Shown: piece by piece, positions 1-7,792 of the stretch
Layout of the letters: every line of letters begins with the position of its first letter
Position numbering within the stretch: the stretch's first letter is position 1
Source: Acidimicrobiia bacterium
GTDB lineage: Bacteria; Actinomycetota; Acidimicrobiia; Spongiisociales; ZC4RG35
Reading direction: 5' to 3'
Length of the DNA: 9,387 bases
NCBI GenBank assembly: GCA_025929005.1
Contig: JAICND010000032.1
Span: forward strand, 1-9,387
Made by a program: the position numbers and the translations under genes
Notes under the pieces: model-generated
Databases searched by the model: none
What the model was told of the DNA's origin: nothing
The model's input: the letters and a program-made list of their open reading frames with translations, nothing else

Positions 1-1
1 C

Positions 2-211
2 CGCGTGGAGATCGTCTACACGAGCTTCGGCGAGGCCAAGAACCGTGCCTTCTACACGAACCCCAAGGCGCAGTCCCGCTGGATCGAGGAACTTGTGGAC
101 TTCACCGAGGAACAGGTCGAGCGGCAAGTCATAGAAGCCGGCGACCTTGGTCATGGCCGCCACGGGGCACGGCCATCGATATCGCCGACGAAGTCGGGCA
201 GACGTTCGTGA
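2..211 (+). CDS. 3' end of an unrecognised gene (partial, runs in from the left edge)
   Basis: The reading frame is open from the window edge to a TGA at 209-211, giving about 69 C-terminal residues. The first 49 or so look like real protein: acidic and helical, with G or C in most third codon positions. The last 20 residues (from about position 151) are rich in Gly, Arg and Ser and lie antisense to the end of the DinB-like gene, so this tail may be poorly conserved or the product of a lost stop. The segment VEIVYTSFGEAKNRAFYTNP did not let me assign a family. There are no membrane segments or recognisable catalytic motifs in the visible part. A GTG at position 5 is in frame but is probably internal, because the frame stays open upstream. 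I assign no function. Confidence 0.5.
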   Translation, partial: RVEIVYTSFGEAKNRAFYTNPKAQSRWIEELVDFTEEQVERQVIEAGDLGHGRHGARPSISPTKSGRRS

Positions 212-642
212 CCGAGCTGCTGTCTGACCGCAAGACCCTCGCCGAGGTGATACCAGTAGTGATAGGTGGTCCGGAGCATGAAGGTGCCAACGCTTGAGTA
301 ACCCTCCGACAATGGTGCCGACATTCGGTTTTCGTCGAGAGCTTCGAGCCAGGGGTCGGCGGCGTTGGTGACTTCCTCCCATGCCGCCCACATCTCCCCG
401 ATCGAAGGTGTGGTCGCCGGTTTCCCATAGGCCAGTTCCTCGTGCAGGCGAGGGATGAGGATCACGCCCTGGGCTCGACGGAGCCAATACCGCTCTTCTT
501 GCCAGGCGAGGTGACCGACCATCCATGAGATCGAGTTCATCGGATCGATCCGCTTGGACCCGTCCTCTTCGCCGACTTTGCGGAGACCGCGTTTGAACTC
601 CGATCGGGTGAAGCGGAGCTGGTCAACCAGGGGATGAGCCAT
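151..642 (-). CDS. DinB-like (DinB/YfiT superfamily) putative metal-dependent protein
   Basis: A 163-residue protein with the four-helix DinB/YfiT pattern. It has a His in the 'MVGHLAWQEE' helix (H44) and an HxxxH in 'TYHYWYHLGE' (H128, H132), matching the three-His metal site of the superfamily. The end, 'LPDFVGDIDGRAPWRP', is typical of actinobacterial members. The family includes thiol-dependent S-transferases (bacillithiol or mycothiol type) and many uncharacterised proteins; the substrate here cannot be told. I chose the ATG at 640-642 because the domain begins directly with 'MAHPLVDQLRFTR'. The frame stays open to 771, but those 43 extra residues are Arg-rich and do not look like a DinB start. 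No good Shine-Dalgarno lies upstream. The gene is divergent from mfd and overlaps the tail of the left-hand gene by 61 bp. Confidence 0.85.
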   Translation of the reverse strand: MAHPLVDQLRFTRSEFKRGLRKVGEEDGSKRIDPMNSISWMVGHLAWQEERYWLRRAQGVILIPRLHEELAYGKPATTPSIGEMWAAWEEVTNAADPWLEALDENRMSAPLSEGYSSVGTFMLRTTYHYWYHLGEGLAVRQQLGHERLPDFVGDIDGRAPWRP

Positions 643-843
643 GGGAGCTAGCTTGGCATATTGGGGAGTTGGCACCCTCTTCAAAACCGAGGACCAGTCT
701 CGCGCGGTGAGGGCCAGTTCAAATCGTGTGCAAGAGTGAGGACGACGACGTACTAGAAGGCAGAGTCTCATGGTTCATCAGGTAACCCCTCATGGATGTG
801 CCGATCCCCAGGGGTATGAGCGGTATTTCGGCCAGCCAATCTG
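643..843. other. Divergent intergenic spacer between the DinB-like gene and mfd
   Basis: These 201 bp should hold the promoters for both directions. On the minus strand a weak match, TTGAAG (679-684), an 18-nt spacer and TATGCC (655-660), ends 12 nt before the DinB-like ATG. That would give a nearly leaderless message, which fits the absence of a Shine-Dalgarno, but only 4/6 and 3/6 bases match consensus. On the plus strand I found no convincing -35/-10 pair and no purine-rich ribosome site before the mfd ATG. A 6-bp inverted repeat (ACCCCT 785-790, AGGGGT 810-815) is too short to interpret. Overlapping frames here (for example 792-1073 +) look like non-coding shadows. Confidence 0.4.
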
Positions 844-3800
844 ATGCCCGCTCCCCTCTCAAGATATCTCGAGCGATGGCGCGGCCAGACCTTTCCATCG
901 CGCCGGTGGGTAGTCAGCCCTGGTGCCCGTGCCTTCGTGCTCGCAGGGTTGGCGCGCGACTCCCAGGTCTTTGCGGTCGTGCCAGCGGAACACGACGCCG
1001 AAGAACTGGTCGACGACCTCTGTCTCTTCACCGACGCTTACCTGATACCTGCCTGGGAGACCCTGCCGTTTGAGCACATCTCGCCCAACCTAGGGACTAT
1101 GGCCCGCCGGGCCCAGGGGCGTCACCTACTCGGCGATCCGCAACCCGGTCGGGTCGTGGTTGCGCCGGTGCGAGCGGCCATCCAGCGCCTGAGCCCCTCG
1201 TTTCCCTATCCGGTGGTGATTCGACGCGGCGACGAGGTTGCACTCCCCGAACTGGCCCAGACCCTGGCTGATCTCGGTTACGAGCGCACGGATCGAGTCG
1301 AGTCGCGAGGCGAATTCGCAGTTCGAGGGGGGATCCTCGACCTTTTCCCGGCTCAGGCCGACGAGGCGGTCCGCATCGACCTCTTCGGTGACACCGTTGA
1401 GGATCTCCGATCGTTCTCGGTGTCCAGTCAGCGTTCGCACGTCGAGATCGAAGCCGCCACGGCCTACCCAGCCAGGGAGTTCCGTCCCGACCGGGGAGTT
1501 CGGGAGCGAGCTCGTCAACTCCTGAAGACCGATCCCTGGGCGGCATCAACCTGGGATCGGCTGGCCGAAGGTCAGATTTTCTCCGGCATGGAGTCGTGGC
1601 TGCCCTGGCTCGCTCCACCCGTCAACCTCCTCTACGAAGCGGGTGGGTCGCTCGTGGTCCTGGTCGAGCCGGCTCGCTGCCAGGATCGGGCCCGGGAGCT
1701 CCTAAAGGAGGAGCAGGAACTTGCCGCCGCCCTGGCCTCCACCTGGGGCAGCGGCGCACCCAACGCGGGTGAACACCCCGCCCTCCATCTGGATCTCGAT
1801 ACGACTCTTGGACCGCACCTGGAAATGCCAACGATGGCCGCCAATCCGGATGATTCGGTATTCGAGGTAGCCGGGTTCGATGCCAACCCCGGTGATGCGG
1901 CATCAGTGGCCAAAGCTATCAGCAGGCTGCAATCACAGAAGGTGGAGGTGGTGGTGGCGATGGACGGCGACCATGCCGCCAACCGGGTTGGGCGCCTCCT
2001 GGCTGAGGAGGGTGTGTACCCGCGGGTTATCAGCACAGGGATCCATCGAGGCTTCGTGGCGCCCCGGCTGGGCCTGGCGCTGCTTGGTGAACAGGAAGTG
2101 GCGGGCCGGCGCCGAGCGCATCGCAGCCCCAGTCGTCGCCGAGCAGAGAGCGGTCTCAACTACGCCGACTTGACGCTGGGCGACTACGTGGTCCATCACC
2201 GCCACGGGATCGGTCGTTTCGAGGGGCTGGTATCGATCTCGATGGCCGGGGTCGAGCGGGACTATCTCATCATCGGCTACGCCTCCGAAGACCGGCTCTA
2301 TGTCCCTACCGACCAGTTGGCGGCGGTCCGCAAGTACACCGGCGGGGAGGCTCCGCGGGTTTCCCGGATGGGTGGGAAGGATTGGGGCGAGACCAAGGAA
2401 CGGGTCCGGAGAGCCGTGGCGGCCGTGGCCGAGCAGGTAGTCCGTCTCCATCGGGCGCGAGCCCGGGCGCGGGGCTTCGCCTTTCCCGCCGACGGTCCCT
2501 GGCAAAGCGAGGTGGAAGCAGCCTTTCCTTTCGAGGAGACCCCCGACCAGCTCACCGCCATCGCCGACGTAAAAGAAGACATGGAGGCCGAGCTTCCCAT
2601 GGATCGGCTGATTTTTGGCGACGTCGGATACGGGAAAACAGAAGTGGCGCTGCGGGCAGCCTTCAAGGCAGCTAGCGCCGGCAAACAGGTTGCCGTGCTG
2701 GTCCCCACGACTCTTCTCGCTCAGCAGCATCACCAGACTTTCAGCGAGCGTCTCGAGCCATATCCCGTCCGGGTCGAGGTGCTATCGCGGTTCCTGACCC
2801 CTCGCCAGCAACAGGCCGTGATCGAAGGGGTCACTACCGGTGCCGTCGACATCGTGATCGGGACTCATCGTCTGCTCTCCGAAGATGTTCGCTGGAAGAA
2901 CCTCGGACTGGTGGTTGTCGACGAGGAGCAGCGGTTCGGGGTGACCGCCAAAGACCAGTTGAAACAGCTGAAGGTGGGAGTCGACGTCCTCACTCTGACG
3001 GCGACACCGATACCCCGAACCCTGGAGATGGCACTGACCGGGATTCGCCAGGTGAGCCACATCCGCACCGCTCCCGAAGATCGCCACCCGATCCTCACTT
3101 ACGTCGGGGTTTATGACACCCAGACGGTTTCAGCGGCGATTCGGCGTGAGCTGCTCAGGGATGGTCAGGTCTTCTACGTCCACAACCGCGTCGCCTCGAT
3201 TGATGAAGCCGTTGCCCGACTTCGCAATCTCGTGCCTGACGCCCGCTTTGTCGTCGCCCATGGCCAGATGTCGGAGGGCCAGCTCGAACAAGTGATGCTC
3301 GACTTCTGGAATCGGGAATACGACGTCATGGTCGCCACCACCATCATCGAGTCCGGTCTTGACCTTCCCCAGGTCAACACCCTGATAGTGGAGCGGGCGG
3401 ATCTTCTCGGACTGGCCCAGCTCTATCAGCTACGGGGCCGGGTGGGGCGATCCAGCCAGCGCGCCTATGCCTATCTGTTCCATCCTTCCGATCGGACGAT
3501 GACAGAGGAGGCTTATCGTCGTCTCGAAGCGATTGGTGAGGCAACCGATCTCGGTTCGGGATTCCACCTCGCTTTGCGTGACCTTGAAATCCGGGGAGCT
3601 GGCTCGATCCTGGGGGAGGTGCAGTCCGGGCATATCTCTGCGGTGGGCTTTGACCTATATGCCGAGCTGGTGGCCGAGGCGGTCTCTCGACTTGAGGGTA
3701 CCCAGCTCGCTCCAAGCGAGGTCAAGGAAGTCCGCATCGAGCTTCCACTCGACGCCCACCTCCCCGATGACTACGTCCCCGAACAGAGCCTCCGTCTCGA

Positions 3801-4137
3801 GGCCTACCGACGGCTCGCGATGGCTTCAGATCAGGCGGCTGTCGACGACGTTGGGGCCGAGTGGGCGGACCGCTTTGGGCCGCTTCCGGCCGCGGCCACC
3901 GCCCTCTTGGACATTGCCCGGCTCAGGGTCGAGGCGCTGCGGGTGGGGCTGAATGAAGTCGTAACGCTCAAATCCGAGGTACGAATGTCCCCGGTGGATC
4001 TCACCACAAGCCAGGAGGTACGCCTCCAGCGGCTCGCTCCCAAGGCGATCCTCCGCGAGGGCGTCTTGTTTCTCCCAGCTCCCCGAGACTTGGTTAACGG
4101 TCTGCGCGCATTCCTTGTAGATATGTGGCCGAATTAG
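844..4137 (+). CDS. mfd: Transcription-repair coupling factor Mfd
   Basis: A 1097-residue SF2 translocase that pushes or removes RNA polymerase stalled at DNA lesions and recruits UvrA for nucleotide excision repair. Visible in order: the UvrB-like N-terminal module with 'AWETLPFEHISPN' (from about residue 70) and 'RGEFAVRGGILDLFP' (155-169), the UvrA-contact region; an Arg-rich linker (about 420-436); the RNA-polymerase-interacting domain starting near 'LGDYVVHHRHGIGRF' (about 446-460); Walker A 'GDVGYGKT' (592-599, K598); Walker B 'DEEQ' (693-696); motif V 'ATTIIESGLDLP' (831-842); motif VI 'QLRGRVGR' (862-869); the TRG-type translocation motif 'RDLEIRGAG' (912-920); and the C-terminal TRCF domain (about 960-1060). 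All key residues are present. It is somewhat shorter than E. coli Mfd (1148). The ATG at 844 is the first in-frame start after a stop at 817-819 and fits the family N-terminus, but no Shine-Dalgarno precedes it. It is first in the operon. Confidence 0.97.
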   Translation: MPAPLSRYLERWRGQTFPSRRWVVSPGARAFVLAGLARDSQVFAVVPAEHDAEELVDDLCLFTDAYLIPAWETLPFEHISPNLGTMARRAQGRHLLGDPQPGRVVVAPVRAAIQRLSPSFPYPVVIRRGDEVALPELAQTLADLGYERTDRVESRGEFAVRGGILDLFPAQADEAVRIDLFGDTVEDLRSFSVSSQRSHVEIEAATAYPAREFRPDRGVRERARQLLKTDPWAASTWDRLAEGQIFSGMESWLPWLAPPVNLLYEAGGSLVVLVEPARCQDRARELLKEEQELAAALASTWGSGAPNAGEHPALHLDLDTTLGPHLEMPTMAANPDDSVFEVAGFDANPGDAASVAKAISRLQSQKVEVVVAMDGDHAANRVGRLLAEEGVYPRVISTGIHRGFVAPRLGLALLGEQEVAGRRRAHRSPSRRRAESGLNYADLTLGDYVVHHRHGIGRFEGLVSISMAGVERDYLIIGYASEDRLYVPTDQLAAVRKYTGGEAPRVSRMGGKDWGETKERVRRAVAAVAEQVVRLHRARARARGFAFPADGPWQSEVEAAFPFEETPDQLTAIADVKEDMEAELPMDRLIFGDVGYGKTEVALRAAFKAASAGKQVAVLVPTTLLAQQHHQTFSERLEPYPVRVEVLSRFLTPRQQQAVIEGVTTGAVDIVIGTHRLLSEDVRWKNLGLVVVDEEQRFGVTAKDQLKQLKVGVDVLTLTATPIPRTLEMALTGIRQVSHIRTAPEDRHPILTYVGVYDTQTVSAAIRRELLRDGQVFYVHNRVASIDEAVARLRNLVPDARFVVAHGQMSEGQLEQVMLDFWNREYDVMVATTIIESGLDLPQVNTLIVERADLLGLAQLYQLRGRVGRSSQRAYAYLFHPSDRTMTEEAYRRLEAIGEATDLGSGFHLALRDLEIRGAGSILGEVQSGHISAVGFDLYAELVAEAVSRLEGTQLAPSEVKEVRIELPLDAHLPDDYVPEQSLRLEAYRRLAMASDQAAVDDVGAEWADRFGPLPAAATALLDIARLRVEALRVGLNEVVTLKSEVRMSPVDLTTSQEVRLQRLAPKAILREGVLFLPAPRDLVNGLRAFLVDMWPN

Positions 4138-4138
4138 C

Positions 4139-5071
4139 ATGCCGACCTTGCGAAAACCCTCAAAACTCTTGACGATCGCCCTTCTTGTGACCGCCTGTGG
4201 TGGCGGTGCCGCGGGTGAGGTCGCCGCCACCGTCAACGGCACGGACATCACCGTCGCTGAGGTCCAGGCTATGCGCATACCCGCCGACGGCGGCGAGGAC
4301 ACGATCGACAAGGAGCTCTTCGCCACCGATCTCACCAGCGCCATCATCGACCTGGTGGTCGTCGAGTCAGTTCGCACCGAATTCGCCATCGAGCCAACCG
4401 ATGCGGAAATCGAAGCCAAAATCGCACAGATGACAGAGTTGATCAGCACCGCCCAGGGGATCACCCTCGCCGACTTTCTCCAGAACGAGGGCCTCACCGA
4501 CAGCCAGTTCCAGGTCATTGCTAACCAGCAGGTGATTCGTGACAAGCTGATGGAACACTTCCGCCCTGACGTGTTGCCAGGGTCTGACGCCGATGCGCAA
4601 TTATTGCGGAACGCCGAGGGATTCGGACTCGTCAATGCCTGTGTCAGCCACATCCTGTTGGCGACGGAGGAAGAGGCCATCGCGGCCAAGGCTCGAATCG
4701 ATGCCGGAGAGGAATTCGCCACAGTGGCCATGGAGCTTGGAACCGACGGAACCGCGGCTGCAGGCGGCGACCTTGGGTGTGCCGCCTTGAGCCGTTACGT
4801 GCCGGAGTTCGCCCAGGCGGCGGCTGAAGCCCGGCTCGGCGCGGTCACCACCCCGGTGGAGTCACAGTTCGGATGGCACCTGATCCTGGTGAGGGAGCGC
4901 GATGAGCCAACTCTCAATGAACTCAAAGACCGTATCACGGGCGATCGGATCAACCAGCTGGTCGATGGGTGGTTGCTGGATACGCTGCGGGCTGCCGAAG
5001 TCGTGGTCAACGCCGAATACGGGACCTGGCAATTGCAGCCGTTTCCGCAGGTTGTACCTCCCGCGAGTTGA
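4139..5071 (+). CDS. Lipoprotein peptidyl-prolyl isomerase, SurA/PrsA-like (parvulin)
   Basis: A 310-residue exported foldase. The N-terminus has Lys/Arg residues (R5, K6, K9), a hydrophobic stretch and the lipobox 'LLVTAC' with lipidated Cys20, so it is probably anchored on the outer face of the membrane. A SurA_N-like helical chaperone domain follows (about 26-150, starting 'VAATVNGTDITVAEV'). The parvulin PPIase domain spans about 166-255: 'SHILL', 'GGDLGC', 'YVPEFAQAA' and 'TTPVESQFGWHLILV' are hallmark segments. Two cysteines, C168 just before 'SHILL' and C214 in 'GGDLGC', lie inside this domain and could form a disulfide. A short Pro-containing tail ends the protein. Its ATG lies one base after the mfd TAG, with no Shine-Dalgarno, so translation probably depends on coupling to mfd. 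Clients are unknown. Gene names surA and prsA are both used for relatives, so I give no symbol. Confidence 0.9.
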   Translation: MPTLRKPSKLLTIALLVTACGGGAAGEVAATVNGTDITVAEVQAMRIPADGGEDTIDKELFATDLTSAIIDLVVVESVRTEFAIEPTDAEIEAKIAQMTELISTAQGITLADFLQNEGLTDSQFQVIANQQVIRDKLMEHFRPDVLPGSDADAQLLRNAEGFGLVNACVSHILLATEEEAIAAKARIDAGEEFATVAMELGTDGTAAAGGDLGCAALSRYVPEFAQAAAEARLGAVTTPVESQFGWHLILVRERDEPTLNELKDRITGDRINQLVDGWLLDTLRAAEVVVNAEYGTWQLQPFPQVVPPAS

Positions 5072-6492
5072 CCGCCAGCCTCATAGTGGCCGGACTTGGT
5101 CCTGGCGCCTGGAACCGGGTTGACCCGACCACACAACAAGCGCTGCTCGACGAGGCCCACAGCGTCATCGTCCGGACCCTCGAACACCCCGCCGCGGCAG
5201 AGCTGGCACGGCGTCGATCGGTCACTTCCTGCGATGACCTATACCTCTCGGGGGAGTCATTCGAGGACGTGTACCGGGCGATAACCGAGCGGGTCATAGC
5301 CAGCGCCCAACGGGGGGCGACGATATACGCGGTCCCCGGGAGCCCCTTCATAGGTGAGTTCACCGTTGGGCGAATCAAAGTCGCTGCCGGAGCGGCCGGG
5401 CTCGAGTGCCGGGTGATGGCCGCTGAGTCCTTTCTCGACGCCCTTCTGACGGCCGTTGGGTACGACCCTCTCGATCGGGGTCTCCGCGTTCTCAATGCTC
5501 ATGATCTTCCGACTCCACTGCTCATCGATTCACCGACGGTGATCGCCCACCTCGATCAGCCCGTCGTGCTGGCCAACACGCTTGCCGCTCTTCAGCGGGT
5601 ACTGCCGGAAGAGACACAAGCGACCATCGTGGTCGAAGCGGGGGGAGACGGACAACTGCTATTGCAAGAAACCCTCGACAAGATCGACCCCGTCCTGGCA
5701 GGGTTGCGGACGTCGTTGTTCATCGACGCCGAGCCAGGGGGTTTGGTGGGTCTCGTGCAGACGATGTGGCGGCTCCGTAACGAGTGTCCCTGGGACCGGC
5801 GTCAGACGCACGAGAGCCTGGTGAAGAACCTGGTCGAGGAGAGCTTCGAATTGATCGAGGCGATTGCGGCCAACGTCGATGGGACTCAATACGGGGCTCT
5901 CGAGGACGAGCTCGGGGATGTTCTCCTCCAAGTCCTCTTTCACGCTGCGATCGCCCGCCAGGAGGGCGCGTTCGACATCGAAGACGTTGCCGAAAACCTT
6001 CGCCAGAAGCTGGTGCGACGGCATCCCCACGTTTTCGGGAGTGTGTCGGCGGACACCGCCGAGGAGGTCAAGGCCAACTGGGATCGAATCAAAGAAGGGG
6101 AGAAGGGTGGCGCAGTCGCGGCGTCGCTGCTTGAGGGGGTGCCGGTCGGAATGCCCGGATTGGAGCGGGCCGCCAAGCTGCAACGCCGGGCAGCCGAAGT
6201 TGGTTTCGACTGGAGTGAGGTCCCAGGTGTCATCGAAAAGCTCCGCGAGGAAGTTGGTGAACTGGAGCAGGCCATCGGTGATCCAAGCAGGATCGACGAT
6301 GAGATCGGAGACCTCCTTTTCACCGTGGTCAATGTCGCCCGACACCTAACAGTCGACCCCGAAATCGCTCTCCGGAGGACTATTGACCGCTTCAGCAAGC
6401 GCTTTCGGGCCATGGAAGCGATGGGACCGCTCGACGTGCTGACCGCGGCTGAGCTCGACGAGCGGTGGGAAAAGGTCAAGTCGTACGAGTGA
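5068..6492 (+). CDS. mazG: Tetrapyrrole methylase-like/MazG fusion, nucleoside triphosphate pyrophosphohydrolase (YabN type)
   Basis: A 474-residue fusion. Residues 1-225 resemble the SAM-dependent tetrapyrrole (corrin/porphyrin) methylase fold: 'VAGLGPG' (7-13), 'YAVPGSPFIGE' (87-97) and a 'SFLDALLTAVGYDP' segment. Two MazG domains follow. The first has 'CPWDRRQTHESL' (240-251), EExxE (E257, E258, E261) and ExxD (E281, D284), then 'RRHPHVFG'. The second has E394, E395, E398 and E412, D415. MazG hydrolyses NTPs to NMP and pyrophosphate, clearing damaged nucleotides, and in some bacteria lowers (p)ppGpp. The methylase half resembles B. subtilis YabN; its substrate is not known. I chose the TTG at 5068-5070 because it overlaps the upstream TGA (TTGA) and places 'LIVAGLGPG' at the usual distance from the N-terminus. 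An ATG at 4969 would add 33 residues that look like upstream-gene shadow. Confidence 0.92.
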   Translation: MTASLIVAGLGPGAWNRVDPTTQQALLDEAHSVIVRTLEHPAAAELARRRSVTSCDDLYLSGESFEDVYRAITERVIASAQRGATIYAVPGSPFIGEFTVGRIKVAAGAAGLECRVMAAESFLDALLTAVGYDPLDRGLRVLNAHDLPTPLLIDSPTVIAHLDQPVVLANTLAALQRVLPEETQATIVVEAGGDGQLLLQETLDKIDPVLAGLRTSLFIDAEPGGLVGLVQTMWRLRNECPWDRRQTHESLVKNLVEESFELIEAIAANVDGTQYGALEDELGDVLLQVLFHAAIARQEGAFDIEDVAENLRQKLVRRHPHVFGSVSADTAEEVKANWDRIKEGEKGGAVAASLLEGVPVGMPGLERAAKLQRRAAEVGFDWSEVPGVIEKLREEVGELEQAIGDPSRIDDEIGDLLFTVVNVARHLTVDPEIALRRTIDRFSKRFRAMEAMGPLDVLTAAELDERWEKVKSYE

Positions 6493-6514
6493 CTCCCGCT
6501 AGGTTGGATCGCCC

Positions 6515-7792
6515 GTGACCACCGTGATAACCCGCATTCGCGCCCGCGAGATCCTTGACTCCCGAGGCAATCCCACCGTGGAGGCTGAGGTTCACCTCAG
6601 CGGTGGCGGATTTGGACGGTCGGCGGTTCCATCGGGTGCGTCCACGGGCTCTGGGGAGGCCGTGGAGCTGCGTGACGGAGGCGATCGCTTCGACGGCAAA
6701 GGTGTCCTCACAGCCGTTAACAACGTGAACGATGTCATCGCCGAGGCCCTGATCGGCCTGGACGCCCTAAGTCAGGACTCGATCGACCAGACGATGCTCG
6801 ACCTGGATGCCTCGGCTGACAAGGCGCGGCTGGGTGCCAATGCCATCCTGGCCGTGTCTCTCGCCGTTGCCCGAGCTGCGGCCTGGGCCACCGGCGTGCC
6901 GCTCTTTCGCTACTTAGGGGGACCGTGGGCCCGGGTTCTGCCGGTGCCGTGCCTCAACGTCCTCAACGGTGGCGCTCACGCATCCAACTCGGTCGACATC
7001 CAGGAGTTCATGCTCGTCCCGGGAGGGTTCGATACCTACCGCGACGCCCTGCGGGCCGGGGTCGAGTGTTATCACGCTCTCAAGAAAGTCCTGGCCGGCC
7101 GCGGCCTGGCCACCAATGTAGGAGACGAAGGAGGGTTTGCTCCGAACCTTGCTACCAACCGGGCCGCCCTCGTGTTGCTGGGGGAGGCCGTGGAGGTGGC
7201 GGGCTATCGACTTGGTGACGAGATAGGACTGGCCCTCGATGTCGCCGCCACCGAGCTGTTCTCCAGTGGCCGATATCACCTTGAAGGGGGCGAGCTCACC
7301 TCCGCTGAGATGGTCGATTATCTCGCTGCACTGGTCGACGAGTTTCCGCTGGTGTCGATCGAAGACGGGATGGCCGAGGGTGACTGGGATGGCTGGCAAC
7401 TCCTCACCAAGCAACTGGGGTCGCGGCTACAGCTGGTCGGCGACGACCTGTTCGTCACCAACGAAGATCTGCTGCGACAGGGCATTGCCAATGGCGCTGC
7501 CAACGCCATTCTCATCAAGGTCAACCAGATCGGTTCGCTCTCAGAGACGATCCGCACAATGGACATCGCCGCACGTGCCGGCTTTGGTCGGATGATCAGC
7601 CATCGTTCTGGGGAAACTGAGGATTCTTTCATTTCGCATCTGGCGGTTGCGACCAACGCCGGCCAGATAAAGGCGGGGGCTCCGGCCCGGGGGGAGCGGA
7701 CCGCCAAGTACAACCAACTTCTTCGCATCGAAGAGGCGCTGGCTGGCGAGGCACGTTACGGCGGGTGGGAGACCTTCAGGAGATACCGATGA
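6515..7792 (+). CDS. eno: Enolase (phosphopyruvate hydratase)
   Basis: A 425-residue, full-length enolase that interconverts 2-phosphoglycerate and phosphoenolpyruvate in glycolysis and gluconeogenesis. Hallmarks: 'AREILDSRGNPTVE' near the N-terminus, 'PSGASTG', 'NGGAHASN' then 'DIQEFM', 'GDEGGFAPN' (203-211, with the acid/base Glu205), Mg ligands D242 ('LALDVAATE'), E283 ('SIEDGM') and the Asp pair 310-311 ('GDDLFVTN'), catalytic Lys335 ('ILIKVNQIGS'), 'SHRSGETED', and Lys386 ('GQIKAG'). Non-catalytic departures from the common pattern are ASN for ADN, KAG for KTG and 'ERTAKYNQ' preceded by Gly where Ser is usual. The GTG at 6515 gives the expected enolase N-terminus. It lies 22 bp after the MazG stop, the widest gap in the operon, and only a weak purine run (about 6501-6508) precedes it. 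Confidence 0.98.
   Translation: MTTVITRIRAREILDSRGNPTVEAEVHLSGGGFGRSAVPSGASTGSGEAVELRDGGDRFDGKGVLTAVNNVNDVIAEALIGLDALSQDSIDQTMLDLDASADKARLGANAILAVSLAVARAAAWATGVPLFRYLGGPWARVLPVPCLNVLNGGAHASNSVDIQEFMLVPGGFDTYRDALRAGVECYHALKKVLAGRGLATNVGDEGGFAPNLATNRAALVLLGEAVEVAGYRLGDEIGLALDVAATELFSSGRYHLEGGELTSAEMVDYLAALVDEFPLVSIEDGMAEGDWDGWQLLTKQLGSRLQLVGDDLFVTNEDLLRQGIANGAANAILIKVNQIGSLSETIRTMDIAARAGFGRMISHRSGETEDSFISHLAVATNAGQIKAGAPARGERTAKYNQLLRIEEALAGEARYGGWETFRRYR
7778..7782 (+). promoter_or_regulatory. Shine-Dalgarno of the ftsB/divIC gene
   Basis: AGGAG ends 6 nt before the ATG at 7789. It lies inside the last codons of eno and decides the start: the upstream in-frame ATG at 7765 has no such site and would add residues before the basic N-terminus typical of the family. 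Confidence 0.75.

Noticed and set aside
643..771. Upstream extension of the DinB-like gene to an ATG at 771
   Set aside because: The 43 added residues are Arg/Leu-rich with no DinB features, and the domain begins right at the ATG at 642.
785..815. Inverted repeat ACCCCT...AGGGGT and the small palindrome CCCCAGGGG before mfd
   Set aside because: Six-base arms with a 19-base loop are expected by chance in this composition, and there is no T-run to make a terminator.
792..1073. Plus-strand frame starting ATG with 'MDVPIPRGMSGIS', overlapping the mfd start
   Set aside because: It lies in a different frame from mfd, whose translation from 844 matches the family N-terminus. The continuing peptide is Arg/Cys-rich and resembles no known protein.
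1933..2733. Long minus-strand frame (266 codons) inside mfd
   Set aside because: It is antisense to strongly conserved Mfd motifs, including Walker A. Long antisense frames are expected in GC-rich genes.
3826..4731. 301-codon minus-strand frame across the mfd/PPIase junction
   Set aside because: Its composition is low-complexity (Ser, Ala and Met runs), and it is antisense to a recognised lipoprotein PPIase and the mfd C-terminus.
5659..6345. 228-codon minus-strand frame inside the MazG fusion
   Set aside because: It is a shadow of the MazG domains, whose plus-strand motifs are unmistakable.
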